DNA of 64,000 nt from Bacillus sp. REN10 (GTDB lineage Bacteria > Bacillota > Bacilli > Bacillales > Domibacillaceae): contig NZ_JADHDW010000003.1 in NCBI RefSeq assembly GCF_016820555.1, positions 62,001-126,000 on the forward strand, given 5' to 3'. The notes beneath the pieces were generated by a model. It saw nothing but the letters and a program-made list of their open reading frames with translations. It was not told where the DNA came from and ran no database searches. The position numbers were made by a program, and so were the translations under genes. Shown here one piece after another: positions 8,978 to 17,142 of this stretch (position 1 is its first letter; each line of letters opens with the position of its first letter).

Positions 8978-10846
8978 ATGAGGAATAGTCATTTTCGTTT
9001 AGTGAATCAAGAGGTCCCGAAAACGATTATGGAATCTTGGAAAAGAAGCCAGAAAAATAAAGTATCACACAGCCTTAATTCTGCCCCTCTTGTGTTAACC
9101 GAAGAAGATGTAAAAAAAATGAAGCAATATGGTGATCTTTATCAATCTTTTTCAACAGTCTACTCCCGAATGGAGGGGGAGATTGAGGATTGTTATGCTT
9201 TTGGTGTAGCGGATGAAAATGGTAGAATGATGGGCGTGAGGATGAGAGGAAAGCTGCGTGATCAGCTGAGGGAAGCCAACTTCTATCCGGGGGCAAATTG
9301 GCAGGAAAAGGTGACAGGAACGAATGCGATCGGCACAGCATTAGCTGCTAAACAGTCAGTAACGATTCATACAGAGGAACATTTTTGTGATGCTTGGAAA
9401 GCGTTTTCGTGTGCTGGTGTGCCGATTGTTCATCCAATTAAAAAGCAGTTAATGGGCGTTCTTGATTTAACGAGTAATGATGAACATTTCCATAAGCAAA
9501 GTTTGCTGCTGACGAAGGCGATTGCGGAGGGAATTCAGATGGATATATTGAATCGTTTTCAAAGAAAAACAAGTCGATTAAAAGAAGTCTTCACGACAAA
9601 AAAGCGCGAGATTCAACAAGATTGGCTGCTTGTAATTGATGATTACGGGGATATGGTGGCCTCTAATCACCCGAGGCAGTCTTTTCATTATATATGGAAG
9701 TCTTCTTTTAATTGGAGCACTTATTTTTATCAATTACAGAGTAAGAAACAAACGGATGCTACAGAGGCATCTTTACCTTTTTTTCATGGACAGCCTGAAG
9801 GAAAGATCCAGCCGGTCATAGAGAATGAAAGAGTGATTGGAATCATTGTGCAGCTCCCTAAACAGTCGGTTGTTCAAACGCCTGCCAAAATTTCTGCTCA
9901 CATTTCTCAAGTAGAAAAGGGAGTGATCGGGGAAAGTGATTCGTTTCTCTCTTTTTTTGCTAAAATTAAAAAAGTTGCTCCAAGCCATGTACCGGTATTG
10001 CTGACGGGAGAGAGCGGGACAGGAAAAGAAGTGTTCAGCCAAACGATTCATCGGTTAAGCGACAGAAAGGAGAAGCCGTTTATTACATTTAATTGCTCCT
10101 CCTTAAATCACGAACTGGCGGCCAGCGAACTGTTCGGTTATGCACCAGGCTCTTTCACAGGTGGATTAAAGGAAGGAAAGAAAGGGCTATTTGAAGCGGC
10201 GGATGGCGGCGTCCTGTTTTTAGATGAAATTGGAGAAATCCCCTTAACGGTTCAACCGTTACTGCTTCGGGTGCTGCAGGAAAAAGAAGTGCTTAGAGTC
10301 GGAGAGTATAAACCAAGAAAAGTCGATGTTCGAATTATTGCAGCGACGAATCGTGATTTAAAGCAAATGATTCAAGAAGGCACTTTCCGCGAAGACCTTT
10401 ATTACCGATTAAGCGTGATTAGTCTATCTATTCCTCCTTTGAGAGAAAGAAAAGAAGATATTGTTCCGTTAGCTCATTATTTTTTAGAGACATGCCAGCT
10501 AGCTCAACGCTTGCAATTCAGTCAATCGGTGATCAACGTATTACAAACGTATGGATGGCCAGGAAATGTGAGAGAACTTCGGAACGTGATTGAATATAGC
10601 GTATTGTTTGCGGACGGGCATATCATCGAAACTAAACATTTACCGGATTATTTACAAGAGCACATATCCGCTTCAGCAGTCAAGGCCAATCAATGGCAAG
10701 CAAGAAGTACCGAGAAGCATGAACGGGAAAATATTATGGACATGTTGAAGCAAACGAATTTTAATGTCACAAAAGCTGCCAAGATGCTCGGGTTTTCGCG
10801 AGGCACATTGTATAACCGTCTAAAAAAATACAATATCTCCTATTAA
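8978..10846 (+). CDS. Sigma-54-dependent transcriptional activator (AcoR-like)
   Basis: 622 aa, ATG preceded by AAAGGAGG. An N-terminal AcoR-type sensory region with a GAF-like domain covers about residues 40-195 ('GANWQEKVTGTNAIGTALA'). The central AAA+ domain has Walker A 'GESGTGKE' (~343), Walker B 'GGVLFLDEIGE' (~411) and the sigma-54 contact loop. That loop reads GSFTGG instead of the usual GAFTGA (~390). A C-terminal Fis-type HTH covers ~580-618 ('NVTKAAKMLGFSRGTLYNRL'). It lies directly upstream of a sigma-54 promoter driving the amine dehydrogenase locus, so it is the probable activator of that operon. The inducer is probably an amine, alcohol or aldehyde, but this is inferred from context. 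Confidence 0.92.
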   Translation: MRNSHFRLVNQEVPKTIMESWKRSQKNKVSHSLNSAPLVLTEEDVKKMKQYGDLYQSFSTVYSRMEGEIEDCYAFGVADENGRMMGVRMRGKLRDQLREANFYPGANWQEKVTGTNAIGTALAAKQSVTIHTEEHFCDAWKAFSCAGVPIVHPIKKQLMGVLDLTSNDEHFHKQSLLLTKAIAEGIQMDILNRFQRKTSRLKEVFTTKKREIQQDWLLVIDDYGDMVASNHPRQSFHYIWKSSFNWSTYFYQLQSKKQTDATEASLPFFHGQPEGKIQPVIENERVIGIIVQLPKQSVVQTPAKISAHISQVEKGVIGESDSFLSFFAKIKKVAPSHVPVLLTGESGTGKEVFSQTIHRLSDRKEKPFITFNCSSLNHELAASELFGYAPGSFTGGLKEGKKGLFEAADGGVLFLDEIGEIPLTVQPLLLRVLQEKEVLRVGEYKPRKVDVRIIAATNRDLKQMIQEGTFREDLYYRLSVISLSIPPLRERKEDIVPLAHYFLETCQLAQRLQFSQSVINVLQTYGWPGNVRELRNVIEYSVLFADGHIIETKHLPDYLQEHISASAVKANQWQARSTEKHERENIMDMLKQTNFNVTKAAKMLGFSRGTLYNRLKKYNISY

Positions 10847-10887
10847 AAGGAATCAAAAAGTAACATAGTGTGATAACAAATTTTAAC

Positions 10888-10929
10888 AATAAACAAACTG
10901 TTCAACAGCGCTTGAACAGTTTGTTTATT
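10888..10929 (+). promoter_or_regulatory. Perfect 18-bp palindrome: candidate activator site and/or terminator
   Basis: Arms 10888-10905 and 10912-10929 are perfectly complementary around a CAGCGC loop, with TGTTCAA...TTGAACA at the core. It ends about 60 bp before the -24 element, a normal distance for enhancer-binding-protein sites. Two further TTGAACA half sites follow at about 10931-10946. A T run overlaps the right arm, so it could also terminate the activator gene. Confidence 0.6.
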
Positions 10930-10987
10930 TTTTGAACAATTGAACAAATAAAAAGTTGTAATATACAGAATAATCAATACATTTGTT

Positions 10988-11005
10988 TTGGCATAAGATT
11001 TGCAT
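10988..11005 (+). promoter_or_regulatory. Sigma-54 (-24/-12) promoter
   Basis: TTGGCATAAGATTTGCAT: GG of the -24 element (10990-10991) and GC of the -12 element (11002-11003) are in exact consensus spacing with TTGC at -12. Transcription should start near 11014, about 70 nt before the dehydrogenase gene. The position directly after an AcoR-like activator supports it. Confidence 0.85.
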
Positions 11006-11082
11006 TTATGTAAGTGAGCTCATAGACATGTAAAATTTCGCTTCTAGTAAATGGGTGTAAAAAACGTAAGGAGGGGATGAAG

Positions 11083-12135
11083 ATGAGAGCTGCTGTGATG
11101 GAAGAGTTCAATAAACCGCTGAAAGTGTTAAATGTAGACGATCCTGAATGCGGTCCAGATGATGTCATTGTGGCGGTGAAAGCCAATGGAGTGTGCCGAA
11201 GTGATTGGCACGGATGGGTAGGAGATTGGGAGTGGCTCGGCTTAAAGCCGGAATTGCCTCATATTCTCGGTCATGAGTTTGCTGGAGTGATTGAAGAAGT
11301 AGGAAAAAACGTCAAGCGATTTAAAAAAGGCGATCGAGTCGTTATTCCTTTTAGTTTAGGGTGCGGAAGTTGTGACTGTTGTCAAACAGGGCATCAAAAC
11401 GTGTGTGAAAGTTTAACGGTTTTGGGATTTGCCTGCAACGGTTCTTACGCTCAATTTACTAGAGTCCCTCTTGCCGACCAGAACTTAGTTCATTTGCCTG
11501 ATTCCATTGACTTTATTACAGCTGCCTCCTTAGGCTGTCGATTTATGACTAGCTTTCATGCAGTAGCTGATATTTCAGGTGTACAAGCTGGAGACTATTT
11601 TACCATTTATGGCGCTGGCGGAGTCGGTTTGGCTGCTTTGCAAATTGCCTCTACTCTTGGCGCAAGAGTAATCGTCGTTGATATTGACGATCAAAAGCTA
11701 GAAATGGCTAAACAGCTTGGAGCGGTAGAAACAATTAACTCAAGAGAAGTGAATCCTGTCGAAGCGATTATGAACATAACGAATGGCGGCAGCGACATTA
11801 CTTACGATGCGCTAGGGATTGCTGAAACTTGCCGAAATTCTATTTTGAGTTTAAGGAACAGAGGCACTCATGTTCAAGTAGGGTTAACGACTCAAGTAGA
11901 GGGAGGCATGATTTCATTGCCGACTGATTTAATTGTTGCGAAAGAACTGCAAATAAAGGGTTCCTTAGGGATGCAGCCTCATCGCTATAAAGCGTTGCTC
12001 GCTATGGTAGAAAGCGGCCAGCTTCATCCAGAAAAGCTCATTTCAAAAACGATTCCTTTAGAAGAAGCAAGCGATGTTTTAGCGTCTATGCACGAATATG
12101 GCACGGTAGGTTCTGTCGTTATTGACCGTTTCTAA
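11083..12135 (+). CDS. Zinc-dependent alcohol dehydrogenase
   Basis: 350 aa from ATG 11083. The ATG at 11077 is only about 2 nt from the GGAGG site, whereas 11083 has normal spacing. Medium-chain family: catalytic zinc ligands 'GVCRSDWHGW' and 'GHEFAG', structural zinc cluster C-x2-C-x2-C-x7-C in 'CGSCDCCQTGHQNVC', and NAD site 'GAGGVGLAALQIA'. Interconverts an alcohol and an aldehyde in the cytosol. First gene after the sigma-54 promoter and 24 nt before an aldehyde dehydrogenase, so it is probably part of alcohol/amine catabolism. Substrate unknown. Confidence 0.92.
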   Translation: MRAAVMEEFNKPLKVLNVDDPECGPDDVIVAVKANGVCRSDWHGWVGDWEWLGLKPELPHILGHEFAGVIEEVGKNVKRFKKGDRVVIPFSLGCGSCDCCQTGHQNVCESLTVLGFACNGSYAQFTRVPLADQNLVHLPDSIDFITAASLGCRFMTSFHAVADISGVQAGDYFTIYGAGGVGLAALQIASTLGARVIVVDIDDQKLEMAKQLGAVETINSREVNPVEAIMNITNGGSDITYDALGIAETCRNSILSLRNRGTHVQVGLTTQVEGGMISLPTDLIVAKELQIKGSLGMQPHRYKALLAMVESGQLHPEKLISKTIPLEEASDVLASMHEYGTVGSVVIDRF

Positions 12136-12159
12136 ATAAAAAATGAGGAGGAGATCGAA

Positions 12160-13644
12160 ATGGAAAAAACAATCAACGTATCACCACGTGTGGAGGAATT
12201 TTTAAAAGGGACGAAAAAGCTGTTTATTAATGGGAAATGGGTGGAGTCCGCTTCAGGAAAAACGTTTGAAACATATAATCCAGCAACTGGGGAAGTGCTT
12301 GCTGTTGTAAGTGAAGCGATGGAGCAAGATATTGAACAAGCTGTTCAAGCAGCAAGACGCGCATTTGACAGCGGCCCATGGTCAAAGATGAGTGCAGCGG
12401 AACGGAGCCGATTAATTTATTTATTGGCTGATAAGATGGAAGAGCATAAAGAGGAATTGGCACAGCTCGATACATTAGATAGCGGCAAGCCGATTCGCGA
12501 ATCATCCGCAGCGGATGTGCCGCTTGCCGTTGAACATTTTCGTTATTTTGCTGGCTGGGCGACGAAGATTATGGGACAAACGATTCCGGTTGCCGGCAAT
12601 TATTTGAACTACACTCGTCACGAACCTGTAGGGGTAGTTGGACAAATTATTCCTTGGAATTTCCCATTATTAATGGCTGCTTGGAAATTAGGAGCGGCAC
12701 TTGCGACAGGCTGTACAGTCGTCTTAAAGCCGGCAGAACAAACGCCTTTATCCGCTCTTTATTTAGCTCAGCTCGCTCAAGAAGTCGGTTTTCCTGAGGG
12801 TGTGATTAATGTTGTTCCTGGTTTTGGAGAAACAGCAGGAGCCCCATTAGTGAACCATCCGCAAGTCGATAAAATTGCTTTCACTGGTTCGACACCGGTT
12901 GGAAAATCCATTATGAGACAAGCATCGGAAACACTGAAACGAGTCACGCTTGAGCTAGGAGGGAAATCCCCGAATATCATTTTACCAGATGCTGATCTTA
13001 GCAAAGCAGTACCAGGAGCTTTATTCGGTATTATGTTCAACCAAGGACAAGTGTGTTGTGCGGGCTCTAGACTGTTTGTTCAGAAAAAGAAATATGATAA
13101 TTTCCTAGCAGATATGGTGAGTCATGCCGAAAAAATTCAGCAAGGACAAGGAATTGATCCAGCAACAGAAATGGGCCCACTTGTGTCAGACGAACAGCAA
13201 AAGCGTGTCATGTCCTATATTCAAAAGGGACAAGAAGAGGGGGCAGAAATTTTAACAGGTGGAAAAGTACCATTTAACAAAGGATACTTCGTTCAACCGA
13301 CTATTTTCGCTGATGTAAACGATTCCATGACGATTGCGAAAGAAGAAATTTTCGGACCAGTCGTTTCAGCCTTACCGTTTGACGACTTAGACGATTTAGT
13401 TGAGCGTGCGAACAACACAAACTTTGGTTTAGCCGCAGGGGTGTGGACAGAAAACTTAAAAAGCGCTCATTATTTAGCCCAACGCATTAAAGCAGGAACG
13501 GTGTGGGTCAATTGCTATAATGCGCTTGATGCAGCCAGTCCATTCGGCGGGTTTAAGCAATCTGGTTTAGGAAGAGAAATGGGCTCTTATGCTTTAAATG
13601 CGTACACTGAAGTAAAGAGCGTGTGGGTTGACTTAAACGAATAA
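12160..13644 (+). CDS. NAD-dependent aldehyde dehydrogenase
   Basis: 494 aa, full length for the betaine/phenylacetaldehyde dehydrogenase group. The catalytic Cys lies in 'FNQGQVCCAGSR', the general-base Glu in 'TLELGGKSPN', and the NAD-binding Rossmann motif 'FTGSTPVGK' precedes them. It oxidises an aldehyde to a carboxylate in the cytosol. Next to the QHNDH genes it would remove the aldehyde released by amine oxidation. GGAGGAG precedes the ATG. A hairpin separates it from the gamma-subunit gene. Confidence 0.95.
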   Translation: MEKTINVSPRVEEFLKGTKKLFINGKWVESASGKTFETYNPATGEVLAVVSEAMEQDIEQAVQAARRAFDSGPWSKMSAAERSRLIYLLADKMEEHKEELAQLDTLDSGKPIRESSAADVPLAVEHFRYFAGWATKIMGQTIPVAGNYLNYTRHEPVGVVGQIIPWNFPLLMAAWKLGAALATGCTVVLKPAEQTPLSALYLAQLAQEVGFPEGVINVVPGFGETAGAPLVNHPQVDKIAFTGSTPVGKSIMRQASETLKRVTLELGGKSPNIILPDADLSKAVPGALFGIMFNQGQVCCAGSRLFVQKKKYDNFLADMVSHAEKIQQGQGIDPATEMGPLVSDEQQKRVMSYIQKGQEEGAEILTGGKVPFNKGYFVQPTIFADVNDSMTIAKEEIFGPVVSALPFDDLDDLVERANNTNFGLAAGVWTENLKSAHYLAQRIKAGTVWVNCYNALDAASPFGGFKQSGLGREMGSYALNAYTEVKSVWVDLNE

Positions 13645-13647
13645 GGT

Positions 13648-13685
13648 AGAAAAGTCTGGTCCGCTTCTAGCGGGCCAGCTTTTCT
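13648..13685 (+). promoter_or_regulatory. Intercistronic hairpin before the gamma-subunit gene
   Basis: AGAAAAG-(t)-CTGGTCCGC / GCGGGCCAG-CTTTTCT forms a strong stem with a TTCTA loop, 25 nt before the gamma-subunit start. The trailing T tract is short, so a weak attenuator or an mRNA processing/stability element is more likely than a full terminator. Confidence 0.5.
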
Positions 13686-13709
13686 AAAATGAAGAAAGGA
13701 GCAGTTTCG

Positions 13710-14030
13710 ATGAAGCATATTAAACCTCTGAATGTTAAAGGCAAGATGATTGAGCAAACGGTCGACCTGGAAAAAAAGCCGGAGGTGCAAGGGCTAGCCT
13801 TGCTTCCGATGGGATGTACAAGCCTGTTTGATCCAGGCTGGGAAACGGACTTTTCGGGAATGAGTTTAGAAGGGGTATGCCAACCGCATTATAAAGATAT
13901 TTATGGATGTTACGGCGATTGCTGGTGGGCAGCTCAAGTGCCGGACGGATTAACGAATTACGGAAGTTGGGCAGATGAATGTCCAGTTGCTGCAAATGAT
14001 TGGCGAAAACTAACGTACGTGAAACCATGA
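13710..14030 (+). CDS. qhpC: Quinohemoprotein amine dehydrogenase gamma subunit (CTQ precursor peptide)
   Basis: 106 aa from ATG 13710 (AAAGGAG 8 nt upstream; ATG 13689 lacks spacing). A leader of about 28-29 residues precedes the mature peptide. All cofactor residues of the known gamma subunit are present with the right spacing: C36-E45, C57-D63 and C71-D79 for the thioether crosslinks, and C67-W73 for cysteine tryptophylquinone, in 'YGCYGDCWWAAQVPD'. An additional Cys occurs near the C-terminus ('WADECPVAA'), which I do not recall in the Pseudomonas protein. The peptide should be crosslinked in the cytosol, exported, and trimmed. It is the catalytic subunit that oxidises primary amines to aldehydes. 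Confidence 0.95.
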   Translation: MKHIKPLNVKGKMIEQTVDLEKKPEVQGLALLPMGCTSLFDPGWETDFSGMSLEGVCQPHYKDIYGCYGDCWWAAQVPDGLTNYGSWADECPVAANDWRKLTYVKP

Positions 14031-14044
14031 GAAGGAGTCGTGCC

Positions 14045-15676
14045 ATGAGAAAAAAACATATTATGATGATTGTTATTGTCGCCAGTTTGATCTTGTTGTT
14101 GGCTGCTTGTTCGGATTCAGTGATCCAAGAGCAGCAAAGTGAACAAGGAGAAACGGTTTCATCCAATGTGCTTGTTAGTAAACAAGTTGAAAAAAGCTGT
14201 GTCAGCTGTCACGCGGTCGATGAAGCCGGAAAGCTTGAACGCATTGAATATGTCAGAAAAACGCCAGAAGGGTGGGCTCAGTCCATTGCTCGAATGGAAA
14301 GAATTCACGGGTTGAAAATAACGGACGAAGAAAGAGAGCAGCTCATCGCAGACTTAAGCAGTGAAAGAGGATTAGCTCCTGAAGAAGCAGAGAAAGTTCA
14401 ATATTGGTTAGCGAATAAACCATCTTATTCAGAGCCGACACCTGAGAATGACAGTGTTGCTCAAAGCTGTATTGGATGTCATGCAGCGGGTAGATTTGAA
14501 GCCCAGCGAAGAACAGAAGAAGAGTGGAAAAATTTGAAGGATTTTCATCTTGTTATGTATCCGTCCATTTACTTAAACCATCGCCATATGGATTGGCCGG
14601 AGGAAACTGAAAAAGCGCTTGAGTTTTTAGCGAAAAATTACGGAGAAGAATCTGAGGCTTGGGAGAAATGGAAAGGCAAAGAATACGATGTCACAGGAAA
14701 ATGGAAGGTAGCCGGTTTTCAAGGAACGAAGGGCTATTACATCGGAGAAAGTGAATTTTCAAAGTCGGAAAAGGGGTATACAGAAGAGAAAAATGTCCGC
14801 TTTATTAAAGATGGAAAAGAAGAAAGTTTTAGTGGGGAGGTAAAAATGTTCTCGGGCTATATGCTGCGCTCGCATTATAAGCAAGGGGAGAACAAAATAA
14901 ACGGTACGTATAATGTAGCGAGTGAAAACGTTATTCAAGGCGATTGGTCTAAAGCGAATGATCTCGGTATTACAGCAGAAGAGACGTATTACAAAGTGCA
15001 AACGGAAACACCAGAGATCCTTCATGCGGAACCTTTTGCTTTGCAAAAAGGAAAAACGAATAAGGTCACTCTTTATGGGATGAACTTAAAGAAGTTAAAA
15101 CAAGAGTTATTATCCTTACCTAAAGGAGTTGAAGTCGTCCGTTTAACAGCTTCATCCGATGATCAAGCAGAAGTGGAAATGAAAGTGGACGAGAAAGCGG
15201 AAGTCGGAGCGTTTGCTTTCAACGAGGAGAAAGTGAAAGTTCACGAAAAGTTTATGGTATATGATCAAGCTGATTATATTAAACTGGAACCTGCTTATGG
15301 CGTGTCCCGAATGGGCGGAGCTGGTCCAATGGATAAAGTCAGTATTCAATATGTTGCCTACGCTTACAGCAGCGGTAAAGATGGCAAGAAAGAGTCAAAG
15401 GATGACTTGAATCTAGGCCCGGTGGATGCGGAGTGGTCCCTGTTAACGTATCCAGAAAACAATGCCTCAAGGGATGATCGTCCATACATTGGCAAACTAG
15501 CTAAAAATGGCTTATACACACCAGAAGCAGAAGGTGTAAATGCAGAACGAGAATTTGTTCAAGAAAACGTAGGAAGCGCGACAGTACAAGCAAAAGTGAT
15601 CATCGACGGAAAAGCCTTTACCGCGACGACTCATCATATTTCTACTGTACCGGACTATGTGAATACTATTCACTAA
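14045..15676 (+). CDS. qhpA: Quinohemoprotein amine dehydrogenase alpha subunit (di-heme c lipoprotein)
   Basis: 543 aa from ATG 14045, with AGAAGGAG upstream. The signal peptide ends in lipobox 'LLLAAC', so the subunit is a lipoprotein here rather than a free periplasmic protein. Two c-heme sites, C52-V-S-C-H56 and C142-I-G-C-H146, lie in the N-terminal cytochrome domain. The C-terminal ~380 residues correspond to the beta-sandwich domains of the known alpha subunit. It carries electrons from the CTQ of the gamma subunit to a membrane or c-type cytochrome acceptor. It is 15 nt after the gamma gene and 9 nt before the radical-SAM gene. Confidence 0.93.
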   Translation: MRKKHIMMIVIVASLILLLAACSDSVIQEQQSEQGETVSSNVLVSKQVEKSCVSCHAVDEAGKLERIEYVRKTPEGWAQSIARMERIHGLKITDEEREQLIADLSSERGLAPEEAEKVQYWLANKPSYSEPTPENDSVAQSCIGCHAAGRFEAQRRTEEEWKNLKDFHLVMYPSIYLNHRHMDWPEETEKALEFLAKNYGEESEAWEKWKGKEYDVTGKWKVAGFQGTKGYYIGESEFSKSEKGYTEEKNVRFIKDGKEESFSGEVKMFSGYMLRSHYKQGENKINGTYNVASENVIQGDWSKANDLGITAEETYYKVQTETPEILHAEPFALQKGKTNKVTLYGMNLKKLKQELLSLPKGVEVVRLTASSDDQAEVEMKVDEKAEVGAFAFNEEKVKVHEKFMVYDQADYIKLEPAYGVSRMGGAGPMDKVSIQYVAYAYSSGKDGKKESKDDLNLGPVDAEWSLLTYPENNASRDDRPYIGKLAKNGLYTPEAEGVNAEREFVQENVGSATVQAKVIIDGKAFTATTHHISTVPDYVNTIH

Positions 15677-15684
15677 AAAAGGAG

Positions 15685-17142
15685 TTGGCCACTATCGCAA
15701 ACGTCACATTAACTAATTATATTCCATTTGAAGTAGAAGATAGAGAATATTTATTCCATGGGTTAACAGGAAATATTATAGAGCTAGATGAGCTATCTAA
15801 ACATATGGTTCAAACGTTTAATGAATATGGAGAGCAAATAGCGGATACACGGACTCTTTCAGAAAAGCAATTGCTAGAAAAGAACCCGCAATTTGCGGAG
15901 GTGTTAGCGGAGCTTGAGCAGATGGAGATGATTCACAGGGATGCCTCTTATGAATCGCGCTTTTCGAATACCCCTGCTCCGCCGTTAACAACGGAAAAAA
16001 TGCCTGTTAAAACGCTTGTTTTTCATTTAGTGAATGAATGCAATTTACGCTGCACCTATTGTTATGCAGGAGATGGAGAATATGGAGCGCCACAAAAGTA
16101 TATGTCTGTGGACACAGCGGATCGAGCCATTCAATTTTTAATGGAAAACAGTTTTGAAGAGAAAGAAGTGAATATTGTTTTATTTGGGGGAGAGCCTTTT
16201 TTAAATTGGAACACGTTGAAATATGTAGTGGAACAGGCCACATTAGAAGCTGAAAAACACGGCAAACGAGTGGGTTTTTCCTTAACAACTAATGGAAGTA
16301 AAATGTCAGAAGCGCAAATGTCGTTTTTGAACGAATATAAAGTGATGGTTTCTGTCAGTATGGATGGAACGAAAGAAGCTCATGACCGGCATCGACCATT
16401 AGCTGGAGGACAAGGCTCGTATGATCGCGTCAGTCAAAATGTCGAAAAGTTAATGAATATTCATCACTCTGCGCCAATTGGCACTCGAGTGACAGTTGTC
16501 AAGGATTTTGAGAAGCTCGAAACATCTTTAAAGCATCTGTTATCTAAAGGATTCTATGAGGTGGGATTTGCTCCTGTCACTGAGACGAATATGAATCTTG
16601 CTTTAGATGATGACGATTTAAAGGAATTATTGCGCCAGTTTGAAGAATTGACTGAGTTATTTGTTGAACATGCATTAAAAAATGAATACGTCGGCTTTTC
16701 AAATTTAACTAATCTTTTAAAGGAACTACACATCGGTACGAATAAAGCGTACGGTTGTGGAGCGGGGCTAGGCTTTTTTGCGGTCAGTCCGGATGGCGGG
16801 TTATTCCTTTGTCATCGCTTCAATGAAAATGAAGAATTTCGGATGGGAGACATTTTCTTTGGGATTGATCAGAAGAAGAGAGCTAGTATGTTAGATGAAC
16901 TGCATGTGGATCGCAAGCCGACTTGTCAATCTTGCGCGTTAAAGCATATTTGCTCTGGCGGCTGTTATTACGAGGCGATGGAAAGACAAGGAGATTACCG
17001 GGCTCCCAATGCTCATTACTGTAATTGGATGCACGAATGGATCACGATTGGACTGAAAGCATATGTAAGAATTTCTCAACAAAACCCTACTTTTTTAGAG
17101 AAAATCAGCGGTGTCACAAAAGAGAGGTGTGTGAGTAACTAA
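15685..17142 (+). CDS. qhpD: Radical SAM/SPASM thioether-crosslinking enzyme of QHNDH
   Basis: Up to 485 aa. The radical SAM motif C119-x3-C123-x2-C126 is in 'NECNLRCTYCYAG'. A SPASM-type C-terminal region has 'CGAGLGFFAVSPDGGLFLC', 'CQSCALKHICSGGC' and a final 'HYCNWM'. In characterised systems this enzyme makes the Cys-to-Asp/Glu thioethers of the gamma peptide in the cytosol. Start is uncertain: TTG 15685 directly abuts AAAAAAGGAG, while an in-frame ATC at 15694 has ideal 9-nt spacing. No ATG or GTG lies nearby in frame. Confidence 0.94.
   Translation: MATIANVTLTNYIPFEVEDREYLFHGLTGNIIELDELSKHMVQTFNEYGEQIADTRTLSEKQLLEKNPQFAEVLAELEQMEMIHRDASYESRFSNTPAPPLTTEKMPVKTLVFHLVNECNLRCTYCYAGDGEYGAPQKYMSVDTADRAIQFLMENSFEEKEVNIVLFGGEPFLNWNTLKYVVEQATLEAEKHGKRVGFSLTTNGSKMSEAQMSFLNEYKVMVSVSMDGTKEAHDRHRPLAGGQGSYDRVSQNVEKLMNIHHSAPIGTRVTVVKDFEKLETSLKHLLSKGFYEVGFAPVTETNMNLALDDDDLKELLRQFEELTELFVEHALKNEYVGFSNLTNLLKELHIGTNKAYGCGAGLGFFAVSPDGGLFLCHRFNENEEFRMGDIFFGIDQKKRASMLDELHVDRKPTCQSCALKHICSGGCYYEAMERQGDYRAPNAHYCNWMHEWITIGLKAYVRISQQNPTFLEKISGVTKERCVSN

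Noticed and set aside
8978-10846. QhpR (AraC-type) regulator of QHNDH
   Set aside because: The protein has AAA+ and Fis domains and no AraC HTH; it is a sigma-54 activator.
13735-14166. 143-codon minus-strand reading frame
   Set aside because: Antisense to the well-supported gamma and alpha subunit genes; no site, no motif.
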